The notes below the pieces were generated by a model. It was not told where the DNA came from and did no database searches. It worked only from the letters and a program-made list of their open reading frames with translations. A program made the translations under genes and the position numbers. This document shows, in pieces, positions 1 to 7,354 of a DNA stretch of 28,612 nucleotides. How positions within the stretch are numbered: the stretch's first letter is position 1; each line of letters starts with the position of its first letter. Source of the stretch: CAYIYO01 sp964367715 (GTDB lineage: Bacteria > Chlamydiota > Chlamydiia > Chlamydiales > Criblamydiaceae); contig CAYIYO010000021.1 in NCBI GenBank assembly GCA_964367715.1, positions 1 through 28,612 of the forward strand. Direction: 5' to 3'.

Positions 1-454
1 TTCATCACAAACCCTTGTATGTTATTTTTTATAAAAGAGGTGTTGTGAAAAAAAAGTTTTATTTATCGTGCGAAGAGTTGACCTTTTATCCCTAGGACTT
101 ATACACAAGTGAATTCAAAAATTGGCTTTTTGAGCATGTCAAAGCCCCGGGATTCACCGATCAAAAGTCGGTTCATATTATTAATATTAAACGACTTTTG
201 ATCGGTCAATCGCGGGAGCTTTCACATCGCTTAAAAACCGATTCTTGATTTCACTTGTGTATATTTCGGTAAAAATCCGTTAAAGTCCATTTGAGGCTAA
301 AATTTTGAGAATAAACAAAGTACTAGTAGGTAGTGCGTACTATACCTAGTGAATAGTATACTAATTTCTTCAATTAGAAAAATTAGTAATTAAGAGAAAA
401 TTTTAAAAAAATATCGACTATGTTATACACAAATATACCGTTCGTGGTTCAAAA
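1..454. other. AT-rich intergenic region at left window edge
   Basis: No convincing gene was found here. The stretch holds a long imperfect palindrome (100-263), an AT-rich segment with short imperfect inverted repeats built from TAGTA/TATAC words (about 318-365), and a half palindrome at 434-456 abutting the stop codon of the next minus-strand gene. It probably serves as the 3' region of the minus-strand operon that ends at 455. Confidence 0.6.
100..263. repeat. Long imperfect palindrome, copy A of the TA-ended palindrome family
   Basis: The left arm (100-170) and right arm (192-263) are about 71-72 bases each and complementary along their whole length with scattered mismatches, around a 21-base AT-rich loop. 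The ends read TATACACAAG and CTTGTGTATA. The loop-proximal 11 bases, ATCAAAAGTCG, match perfectly. The middle of the arm contains GAAAGCTCCCGCGATTGACC, closely matching the same position in the elements at 4215-4378 and 5384-5450, although the outer ends differ. Terminal TA dinucleotides suggest TA target-site duplication as in Tc1/mariner or IS630-type non-autonomous elements. It could also fold as a large RNA hairpin downstream of the minus-strand operon. Confidence 0.8.
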
Positions 455-456
455 TC
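434..456. repeat. Half copy of the TATACCGTTCGTGG palindrome (copy E)
   Basis: TATACCGTTCGTGG followed by TTCAAAAT is the same sequence as one arm of the 48-base palindrome at 18447-18494, but the opposite arm is missing or degenerate. It lies directly against the stop codon (455-457) of the small secreted protein gene on the minus strand, so the stop is formed at the junction between gene and repeat. It may have reshaped the last codons of that gene. Confidence 0.6.
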
Positions 457-937
457 AAGGTCCAACCGTATAAGTTACGGTTCGTGTTGCTAATGCTGCT
501 GGGGCTGCGTTTACTGTAGCAGCGAGTGTATAGGTAATTTGTAATCCTGCTTGCGCAACATTGGCGATTGCAGTCACAAGGTTTGCTGCGGTGGTACTAA
601 GGGCAACTGTCCCTGCAGAAGTACCTGTTGACGGCGCAGCAAGAGCGACGCTTAGAGTGACTCCTGTTGGCATTGCAGTGTCGATGGCACCGGTAATTTT
701 TCTGGCTGTATTGTTAGTAGTGATTGCATATGTCGTTGTGGTATCTGTGAGGGTTGTAGGCGGACTACCCGCTGTTGCGCTATTGATGACGAATGCGGCG
801 GGATTTCCAGAGACTGTAATCGAGTCAATCGATGCAATGGTAAAGGTTACTATTGCTGTTGCAGTGGTTGCTGCATAAGTGAATGAATGTATTCCAAATA
901 AAAGAACTAAAGTGGAGTAGATCGTTTTTTTTAGCAT
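455..937 (-). CDS. Small secreted beta-rich protein, candidate fimbrial-type subunit
   Basis: The 160-residue product starts with a clear Sec signal peptide (about 1-22, cleavage after TYA). The mature part is almost free of charged residues and rich in Thr, Ala, Ser and Val. It contains alternating hydrophobic stretches expected of a beta-sandwich, such as SIDSITVSGNPAAFVINSAT near the start and a final strand TRTVTYTVGP. There is no Cys. I infer a surface or fimbria-like subunit because the gene lies 86 bases downstream of an usher-like outer-membrane protein gene that itself overlaps a chaperone-like gene. The C-terminal strand pattern resembles that of spore-coat-U/DUF4402-type subunits, but I cannot assign it to a named family. 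A half palindrome abuts the stop. The open frame on the opposite strand at 561-878 is a compositional shadow. Confidence 0.75.
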   Translation of the reverse strand: MLKKTIYSTLVLLFGIHSFTYAATTATAIVTFTIASIDSITVSGNPAAFVINSATAGSPPTTLTDTTTTYAITTNNTARKITGAIDTAMPTGVTLSVALAAPSTGTSAGTVALSTTAANLVTAIANVAQAGLQITYTLAATVNAAPAALATRTVTYTVGP

Positions 938-1023
938 AACTTTTTCTCTTTTTGTTTTGAGTCAGTCTTATGCTAGTAGTAACCAATCACTTTTATTTCA
1001 TCAAGCATTATGTAAAATAATTT

Positions 1024-4000
1024 TTAATCTAGAGGTTGAATCACACGAATTTTAGGAACAATTTTAAATGTAACTTCTTTATGTTCTTCGGGTTCAATCG
1101 CAACGATTAAATCATTTGATTTTACTTCGTGCAGAGGGGGTAATTCGCTTGTGTCGATGCTAATGCGCCATGTTCCTGGACGTAAATCATTGAATTTAAA
1201 TGATCCATTAGAATTCGTTATAAAATTATAGATTTCTTTTCCATTATCACGGTCGATTGTGATGGAAATATCCTGCATTTCATTTTTCTGTACTAATTCA
1301 CGAGGATGCGTGGAAGAAAAAGTGGAAGGCTCTTCGTAGGCATATAAGAGGACTTTTCCGCTCAGATGGCAACTTGGAGTCACAGGAATATTGATATCTG
1401 TTGGTTTACCCCTTTCAACAATAATCGGATGTGAGAATTGTTGTGTAATTAGGTCTTTGGGTAAGATATCGACTTTTAGATTTTTTTCTCCTGGCGGAAC
1501 TTTTAGAAAGTTGAAATATCCTTGTGCATTTGTTGTTGTTTGACCACCGTTGACGCTGACCACCGTGCTTGCTACAGGACGATTATAATAACTATCGTAT
1601 ACGTAGCCTCTTATGGAACCCGAGTTATTTTTTTTCGATACTGGTAATCCAAAAGGAATTGTGTAAGAGACGATAAATTGAAAGTTGTTCGTGTAATGCG
1701 TTTGGTAGCGGAAATATTGAACGGTTCCTTGGATTGAGTGAAAATTTTTGAAGGTATGGTTCATTATTCCGGAGATTTGGGAGAAGTTATATTGATCTGG
1801 GGTGTTGTTTACTTTCTGTAGAAAAATTTCGTACCAAGAACCGAAGCCGTATTCGTAGCGTAGAGAACCACCGACGGAGGTGCGCCACGGTCTTGCATCA
1901 TAATAGTTTGTGTTGCCTCCTTCGTAGAATAAGGAGCTACTTAATTTGCTTGATAGTTGTTTGCTTAGGTAAAAGTAATAACGTTGGAGGAGGTCTGAGG
2001 TGTTGTGCCCTTCAAAATCGTGTTGATTTCCAAAGGCAACATTAGAATTAAAGGTATATCCTTTATGAGAGAGCGTATAAGTAAAGCCTCCCCATTTTTG
2101 AAGAAAATGGTATTGATGCGTCAGACCGACATCTCTTGCTTTTAAAACGAGACCATTGATGGAAACGGTTTGGGAGTTAGAGAGACTGTAGGTGAAAGTG
2201 GCATTCCATTGCCGTTGTCTAGGAGCTGTTATATCAACTTCTTCAAATTTTTTAGATTTAGAATAGGCGTTGAATGTTTCGTCGAAATTTTGGTTAAGGA
2301 ACGTGTAGCTTAGGTTTCCTCTTAGGCGAGAGCGTATGGGAAAATCTACCGTCGAATTGAAGCTATCTGTGTGTTGATAATATCCAAAAAATGCGGATCC
2401 AGCATAAATTTTTTCGCAGCTGTACCAGGTATCGCGCTTATAGCGGCCGCGTGTTGCCGCGCGGTAAGCATAAGTATCGTAGCTGCCAACGTTATCAACA
2501 AAGTTTTTTCCAAACTCTAGTTCGGTGACATTATCTTTAATTGGCATAAACTCTGAAGAGACCGTGGCGATATTTGAAGTAGGAATTTCTTGTAAATTTT
2601 TATGTAAATAGTTGCCGGCGACGCTAAACCAATCGTTAGGGACGAATTCATAGTAGCCGCAGAGTTCTTTTGGATTGTAGTCGTTATTGAAGGTGTTTTG
2701 TGTATAGTGGGCACCTGCATTCCATTGACTTTTGTGGAGGTTGAATCCGGCTCCACGCCCATACCGATAGTTTTGTGTGAGGGGGCTTAAGTCATAAACG
2801 GTGTCCCCCAAAGAAATGTCCCACTCCGGCTCGCTCAGTCCTACGTAAAGACGTTGCTCAATATTGAAGATGACATTTTCTGTTTTTGTCGGAATACGAA
2901 AGAAGTATTCGAAATAGCGATTGCGTTCGGGATTGATCAATCCTTCACCGGCAGCCTCGACGGCGAAAACAATATCGCTGTTGTTACCTAGACCATAGAC
3001 TCTAAAATGGGAAGGGATGCGGATAAAAGGATCATCCTCATCTTCCATGATGGGAGTCATATTAAAAGTGTACGGTTGAGTGCAAATAAGTTTATTTTTT
3101 TTGGTGTCTCTGAAAGACAAGAAAACAACCTGTTTTAAATTGCCTCCTAAACGGACCTCGGGATCGATGGTTATTTTTATTATTTCGGAACTATAGGGAG
3201 CGATTATAAAAGAGGTTTTTTCGCAGTGGATTGCGCATTTAGGATCCCCTTCGTTATTCAAATCAATAAAAAGAGGGTGATTTCCTTTGTTTTTGCATTC
3301 AACAGAGAAAGTAAACGAGTCGTTTAGAGGGTAGTATTTTTTTTCGTCGAGTAGGGTGACAGAAAATTCTGATATCTCATCGATAAAGAGGGTGATCTCT
3401 TTTTTTTCGTTGAAGTCGCCTTCTGTAGCGACGGTTAATTTGTATTCATCTGCTATCGCTTTGTCTGGAATTTTTATAGCAAAGATTTTTAAAAGAGAGC
3501 TGTTGGGCTCTAATTCAATCGTTTCTTTTTGAGGTGTGATAGATGTCCATGCTTCAGGAGGGGTGATGTGGACAGTAGAAGAGGTGGGAATATTTAAAGT
3601 GTTGTTTAGTAATACACTAACAAAGAGAACGTTTCCTTGCTGATTTTTAGACAGTCGCGGTGAGGTGACGTGGAGATATTCGTCTGGGAGGTTTTCGAAA
3701 TATTCTTCTTCGAAGGGCGAGTTGTTCGAAAAGTCAAATTCTTCTTCTGGCTCGGGTTCTTCCTCTTGATCGGGTTCAGTAAAAAATTGCTCTTCTTGAG
3801 AGTAGGAAGGTGAAGGAAGGTGACGGACAACAATTATTGCCTGGTCGCGGTCATGAATATTAAGATTTTGTCGATTAAAGACATCGTATTCGATCTTAAA
3901 TTCTCCTTCTGGGGAGTCTTCTGCTACTTGAATGGTGAGCGTTTGCATGTAGCTTTGGTTTGCGCTTAGGTGGGAGAAAAGACTTTCATTTGAGGTGACT

Positions 4001-4206
4001 TTCCAGTCGGGAGGGGCGTTAAGACGGCCAAGGGTGATATAATCGCGTGCACTTTTATTGGATATCATGACTTGTAGTGTGACTAGCTGACCAGGGCGTG
4101 CATCTACCATGGTTTGGAGGAAGCGGACATTGATGCCTTCTTGTTGGAGGCTGTATACGCTGTTACTATTGAGTAGTAAAAGCAGTAGAAGTAGGCGTAA
4201 GATCAT
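1024..4206 (-). CDS. Large usher-like outer-membrane beta-barrel protein
   Basis: The 1060-residue product has a Leu-rich signal peptide (1-19, VYS cleavage). An Ig-like domain (about 22-130) of the NEW3/CARDB type carries the ARPGQ...SNKSARDY pattern. A very acidic Pro/Glu linker follows (about 138-175), then two further Ig-like domains (about 180-385). The long central region (about 395-860) is rich in aromatic alternating strands typical of an outer-membrane beta-barrel, for example SLGDTVYDLSPLTQNYRYGR. The C-terminus has a carboxypeptidase-regulatory-like domain (about 862-945, SGSIRGYVYD with a NAQGYFNFLKVPPG loop) and a second related domain to the end. A barrel flanked by Ig-like domains, encoded between a chaperone-like gene and a small secreted subunit, is the organisation of a chaperone-usher assembly platform. 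However, I recognise no classical PapC/CsuD or TcfC usher signature. Its start overlaps the upstream stop by four bases (ATGA), implying translational coupling. Confidence 0.8.
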   Translation of the reverse strand: MILRLLLLLLLLNSNSVYSLQQEGINVRFLQTMVDARPGQLVTLQVMISNKSARDYITLGRLNAPPDWKVTSNESLFSHLSANQSYMQTLTIQVAEDSPEGEFKIEYDVFNRQNLNIHDRDQAIIVVRHLPSPSYSQEEQFFTEPDQEEEPEPEEEFDFSNNSPFEEEYFENLPDEYLHVTSPRLSKNQQGNVLFVSVLLNNTLNIPTSSTVHITPPEAWTSITPQKETIELEPNSSLLKIFAIKIPDKAIADEYKLTVATEGDFNEKKEITLFIDEISEFSVTLLDEKKYYPLNDSFTFSVECKNKGNHPLFIDLNNEGDPKCAIHCEKTSFIIAPYSSEIIKITIDPEVRLGGNLKQVVFLSFRDTKKNKLICTQPYTFNMTPIMEDEDDPFIRIPSHFRVYGLGNNSDIVFAVEAAGEGLINPERNRYFEYFFRIPTKTENVIFNIEQRLYVGLSEPEWDISLGDTVYDLSPLTQNYRYGRGAGFNLHKSQWNAGAHYTQNTFNNDYNPKELCGYYEFVPNDWFSVAGNYLHKNLQEIPTSNIATVSSEFMPIKDNVTELEFGKNFVDNVGSYDTYAYRAATRGRYKRDTWYSCEKIYAGSAFFGYYQHTDSFNSTVDFPIRSRLRGNLSYTFLNQNFDETFNAYSKSKKFEEVDITAPRQRQWNATFTYSLSNSQTVSINGLVLKARDVGLTHQYHFLQKWGGFTYTLSHKGYTFNSNVAFGNQHDFEGHNTSDLLQRYYFYLSKQLSSKLSSSLFYEGGNTNYYDARPWRTSVGGSLRYEYGFGSWYEIFLQKVNNTPDQYNFSQISGIMNHTFKNFHSIQGTVQYFRYQTHYTNNFQFIVSYTIPFGLPVSKKNNSGSIRGYVYDSYYNRPVASTVVSVNGGQTTTNAQGYFNFLKVPPGEKNLKVDILPKDLITQQFSHPIIVERGKPTDINIPVTPSCHLSGKVLLYAYEEPSTFSSTHPRELVQKNEMQDISITIDRDNGKEIYNFITNSNGSFKFNDLRPGTWRISIDTSELPPLHEVKSNDLIVAIEPEEHKEVTFKIVPKIRVIQPLD

Positions 4207-5255
4207 GGGAATATTATACCGAGGAGGAGCTGAAATTTTGATTTAGACCACTCTGAAAGCTCCCGCGGTTGCCGCATCGCAAATGGATTCATCTTGCTAA
4301 TATTGACCCATTTGCGATGCGAGAACCCCGCGGCTTTGAGATCGTCTAAATTCAAAATTTCAGCTGCTCCTCGGTATAGGTAATCCTGCTCTAAAAACAA
4401 GGCCGGAGTTTCAATGGAAAGTGGGGCGTTGAGAGGAGAATCTTTACTGATTTGGAGCGGGGGCGAAGAATTTTTTGTTAGAGGGAGTTCAAAGCTGTCA
4501 CCAAAAAGATGATCATCGCCGTTATCTAGGACTAAAAAAGCGGTATATTTTTGATCGTTTGGTTCTTGTAAATTGAGATAGTAGCGTTGTGAACTTCCTG
4601 GATAAAGACGTTCGGCTTGTCCGTCGACAGTTTTTGCAAGTTTTCCTTTCGCATCATATAGTTTTAATATGAGCTTAGGATTGAGAAAAATTTCGCCTGT
4701 GTTGGAGACGTCTACTGTAAATACTTGTTTATCATCGATCGTTTTGAATTCTTTATTCAAAATTTTAAGTTTTGCGGTGCCTTGGTTGACGTTTGTGATG
4801 ATATGATAGGCGTATCGTATTTTTACGTTTAAGGTAAATCCATTGTCTTCTGTGCTAATGGATTGGACAGGTTTATTTGGTTCGACAAGTAAAATGCTCC
4901 AGTAGCTTCCCTTCAAATCATCGTCTTTGGGAACATCGATGGTAAGATAAAAATCAGACGTTTCTTTGGGGCTAAGTCTTACACGAGTTGAACTCAATGT
5001 GATCCAAGGACCATTCGTGCGATCTAAAGTGCCGATTTCTTCCATGCGGTGTTCACCGTCACAGTGTGTGGCGTAGTCGCATAGCTTAAAATCGACATCT
5101 TCTTCTTCATCTTTATCGTTGATAAGAGTAATTTTTACACGTTTTTGCTCGCCTGGATTCACTTGCTCAAGATAGCTGAGACCGCCTAATTGAAGACCGT
5201 TGCAAGGAGAAGATGTAGCTAAAAGGAGGAAAAGTGAAAGCAGTATTTTGTGCAT
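4203..5255 (-). CDS. Periplasmic chaperone-like protein with a palindrome-encoded C-terminal tail
   Basis: The 350-residue product has a signal peptide (about 1-20). Two Ig-like beta domains follow, about 22-125 (QVNPGEQKRVKITLINDKDE, WITLSSTRVRLSPKET, SYWSILLVEP) and about 140-265. The phrase with Pro-Lys-Glu followed by short strands is reminiscent of PapD-type or Fn3-like WxL/DUF916-type chaperone domains. Two Cys around residues 58-65 could form a disulphide. It is the first gene of a minus-strand trio, and its stop overlaps the start of the usher-like gene. Residues about 293-347 (from LYRGAAEIL to LLLGII) are encoded by the palindrome at 4215-4378. This tail is not part of the Ig fold and was probably added by insertion, with the reading frame kept open through both arms. 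The original C-terminus probably lay near residue 290. A palindromic half copy lies upstream at 5384-5450. Confidence 0.75.
   Translation of the reverse strand: MHKILLSLFLLLATSSPCNGLQLGGLSYLEQVNPGEQKRVKITLINDKDEEEDVDFKLCDYATHCDGEHRMEEIGTLDRTNGPWITLSSTRVRLSPKETSDFYLTIDVPKDDDLKGSYWSILLVEPNKPVQSISTEDNGFTLNVKIRYAYHIITNVNQGTAKLKILNKEFKTIDDKQVFTVDVSNTGEIFLNPKLILKLYDAKGKLAKTVDGQAERLYPGSSQRYYLNLQEPNDQKYTAFLVLDNGDDHLFGDSFELPLTKNSSPPLQISKDSPLNAPLSIETPALFLEQDYLYRGAAEILNLDDLKAAGFSHRKWVNISKMNPFAMRQPRELSEWSKSKFQLLLGIIFP
4215..4378. repeat. Long palindrome (copy B) inside the 3' end of the chaperone-like gene
   Basis: A 164-base inverted repeat with ends TATACCGAGG and CCTCGGTATA and arms of about 71 bases, with loop-proximal sequence CGCATCGCAAATGG. 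The outer 27 bases of the two arms match with one mismatch. The middle of the left arm, GAAAGCTCCCGCGGTTG, is shared with copies A and C. The whole element is translated on the minus strand as the C-terminal tail of the chaperone-like protein without a stop codon. Confidence 0.85.
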
Positions 5256-5383
5256 AAAATTCTCAAAAGATAGGTTGATATCAACTAAATATATCTCTTT
5301 ATGATTTTTTTGTCATCCTATTGTAAAAATAAAATTATCAAACCTTACTCCCATTCCATGGCGGTTAATTATGGCGGTCTTTT

Positions 5384-5450
5384 ATACCGAGGAGCGGCTG
5401 AAATTTTGATTTGGACCAATCTGAAAGCACCCGCGGTTGACCGATTACAG
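5384..5450. repeat. Solo arm (copy C) of the long palindrome family
   Basis: Starting at TATACCGAGGAGCGGCTGAA, about 57 bases match the left arm of copy B with roughly six differences. The sequence then continues as CCGCGGTTGACCGATTACAG, which resembles the inner arm of copy A. No complementary second arm follows. It occupies the space just downstream of the rsgA stop (5465) and upstream of the chaperone-like gene, a 209-base gap that otherwise holds only AT-rich sequence. It is probably a decayed copy and may still influence rsgA 3'-end formation. Confidence 0.7.
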
Positions 5451-5464
5451 TTGTTGTCAATTTT

Positions 5465-6607
5465 TTAACGTCTTTTATGTTCTTCTGCTAATGTATCAAG
5501 GAGAGCAATGTAGGAGGCGTAGCGAATGATGCTGATCGTTCCTTCTTCTACAGCAGCGATCACTGCGCACTCCTTTTCATGTCGGTGGGAGCAGTCGGGA
5601 AATTTGCAATGATGCCCTGCTTCGATGATTTCATCAAAGTAAGGTTCGACTTCTTCAGGAGTGAGGTTCCATAGACCGAAGCTTTTGATTCCTGGAGTAT
5701 CGATGCACCATCCCCCAAAAGAAAGAGGGATCAATTGTGCACTTGTTGTTGTATGGGCACCTTTTTTTGTGTGGGAAACTGTTTCACCGACAGTAAGGTC
5801 AAGGCCTGTAATTTTGTTGATCAAAGACGATTTTCCTACTCCGGATTGACCCGAGAAGACAGAGGATTTATCTTTCATGATGTCACGTAGAGCTTCTAAG
5901 CCTTCTCCTGTTTCTGCGCTGATGGAGATGATGGGGAATCCGCTTTTTGCGTAGGCTTTTAAAAACTCTTCGTACAATTCCTTTTCTTCTAGGACAAAAG
6001 GATCTTCATTATTTTCTAATAGGTCGACTTTATTGACGATGAGAACAGGGTTCATGTTCCCTTTTTGTGTTGCGATGATGTAGCGGTCGATTAAAAAGGG
6101 TTTTAACGGAGGATTCACAAGGGACGCTGTGATGAGAACTTGGTCGATATTGGCTGCAATTAGATGCTCTTTGCGGCGCGAAAGGTTGTCTGCGCGCGAT
6201 AGAACGGATTTTCTTGGATTGACGAAGGTGATGGCACCTTCATTTTCGTTGAGAGGTTCGAAGCGGACCATGTCACCGACGGTGACCAAATTTTTCATGT
6301 TGTTGCGTTCTTTTTTTAAGATGCCGCGCAGCATGCAACGGTAGATTTTTCCTTCATGTTCCACGATGATTTCTTGGGATTTGATGGAAAGAACTCTTCC
6401 TGTCGGGAGACTATCATCCGAAGAGTTTTCTGCCTTTTTCAGCATCTTTTGGTCGGTTTTTTTGTATTTGGAACGGTCGCGTTTCGATAGACGCTTACGG
6501 TCTTCTTTGGATTGTTTGCGTTCTTCTCCCATGTATTCCGCTTCTACATCGCATCCTACCCATTGTTTTGGCATGTAAGAGTTGTCGTTGTCCTTATTAT
6601 TTTTCAT
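5465..6607 (-). CDS. rsgA: Ribosome small subunit-dependent GTPase RsgA
   Basis: RsgA is a late 30S-subunit maturation and quality-control GTPase. The 380-residue product shows the circularly permuted motif order of this family. An OB-fold (about 68-120) is followed by G4 NKVD (192-195), then G1 GQSGVGKS (253-260), G3 DTPG (303-306), and the C-terminal zinc knuckle with Cys334, Cys339, His341 and Cys347. A Lys/Arg-rich extension of about 65 residues precedes the OB-fold. An internal Met at residue 12 is an alternative start. The gene starts inside the end of the upstream methyltransferase gene (11-base overlap), so it is the last gene of a cca > methyltransferase > rsgA operon. Confidence 0.96.
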   Translation of the reverse strand: MKNNKDNDNSYMPKQWVGCDVEAEYMGEERKQSKEDRKRLSKRDRSKYKKTDQKMLKKAENSSDDSLPTGRVLSIKSQEIIVEHEGKIYRCMLRGILKKERNNMKNLVTVGDMVRFEPLNENEGAITFVNPRKSVLSRADNLSRRKEHLIAANIDQVLITASLVNPPLKPFLIDRYIIATQKGNMNPVLIVNKVDLLENNEDPFVLEEKELYEEFLKAYAKSGFPIISISAETGEGLEALRDIMKDKSSVFSGQSGVGKSSLINKITGLDLTVGETVSHTKKGAHTTTSAQLIPLSFGGWCIDTPGIKSFGLWNLTPEEVEPYFDEIIEAGHHCKFPDCSHRHEKECAVIAAVEEGTISIIRYASYIALLDTLAEEHKRR

Positions 6608-7352
6608 TAGAGCCTCTTAAAGTATGCATTAGGATTCCTCCAGCGACGGCAACATTTAGCGATTCCATTCGTCCGGACATTGGGATTGTAATTTTTGTCG
6701 CATGCGCTGCTGCTGCGGCGGAGATTCCTTCTCCTTCATTACCGAGAATGAGAACGATTTTTTTGGGGATGGAGAAAGCGTCAATAGAAGTGCCATCAAT
6801 GTCGGCAGCGACAGCAGTTAGGCCTTCTTCTTGTATAAAGGAAAGTAGGTCGTTCCACGATCCCGTGCGTAAGGGCAGAAGGAAAGTCGCCCCTTTTGCG
6901 GCGCGGAGAGCTTTGTCGTTAAAGGGGTCGACGCAGTCGTTAAGGAAAAAGGCACCTTCCCATCCGAGTGCGACAGCGGTACGAAGAAGGGTTCCCATAT
7001 TTCCTGGATCGCGGATGCCATCGAACGCGAGAATGCGGGTACTGTGTTTCAGGGAAGCTTGTGGAGGAAGGGGGATTTCGGCGAGGATTCCTTCTGGAGA
7101 GACTGTTCCTGCGATTTTATTGATGATAGCGTCTGTGACGATCACAAGTTGTTCTGCTTTGATATTTGGTGGTAACTCGACACCTTCTTTGATAAGAATG
7201 GTGTAGGCGGTTGTCTGTGCGCATACCTCAGTAATCAATTTTTTTCCTTCAATCAAAACGGCGTGGTGGTCTTCTCGATAGGTGCGATTGAGACGTAATT
7301 TTGCGAGATGTTTGACCAGGGGATGTTGAAGGCTCGTAATGAATTTTTCCAT
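6597..7352 (-). CDS. SpoU/TrmH-family RNA 2'-O-methyltransferase
   Basis: This is a SAM-dependent rRNA or tRNA ribose methyltransferase of the SPOUT (knotted) superfamily. The three SpoU motifs are all present: FDGIRDPGNMGTLLRTA, LILGNEGEGIS and IPMSGRMESLNVAVAGGIL. An N-terminal RNA-binding segment (ITSLQHPLVKHLAKLRLNRTYREDH) matches the substrate-binding domain of RlmB/TsnR-like members. I chose the ATG at 7352 because the family normally begins just before the SLQHP motif and a weak AAGAG lies upstream. The longer start at 7370 adds six residues but follows a C-run with no ribosome site and would overlap cca. The exact RNA target cannot be told from sequence. Confidence 0.92.
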   Translation of the reverse strand: MEKFITSLQHPLVKHLAKLRLNRTYREDHHAVLIEGKKLITEVCAQTTAYTILIKEGVELPPNIKAEQLVIVTDAIINKIAGTVSPEGILAEIPLPPQASLKHSTRILAFDGIRDPGNMGTLLRTAVALGWEGAFFLNDCVDPFNDKALRAAKGATFLLPLRTGSWNDLLSFIQEEGLTAVAADIDGTSIDAFSIPKKIVLILGNEGEGISAAAAAHATKITIPMSGRMESLNVAVAGGILMHTLRGSNEK

Positions 7353-7354
7353 TT

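Noticed and set aside
45..95. GTG-initiated 16-codon open frame preceded by AAAGAGG
   Set aside because: Too short to support, with no similarity or context; AT-rich chance frame next to a palindrome.
561..878. 105-codon plus-strand open frame opposite the small secreted protein
   Set aside because: Opposite-strand shadow of a Thr/Ala/Val-rich gene; no ribosome site and no plausible protein features.
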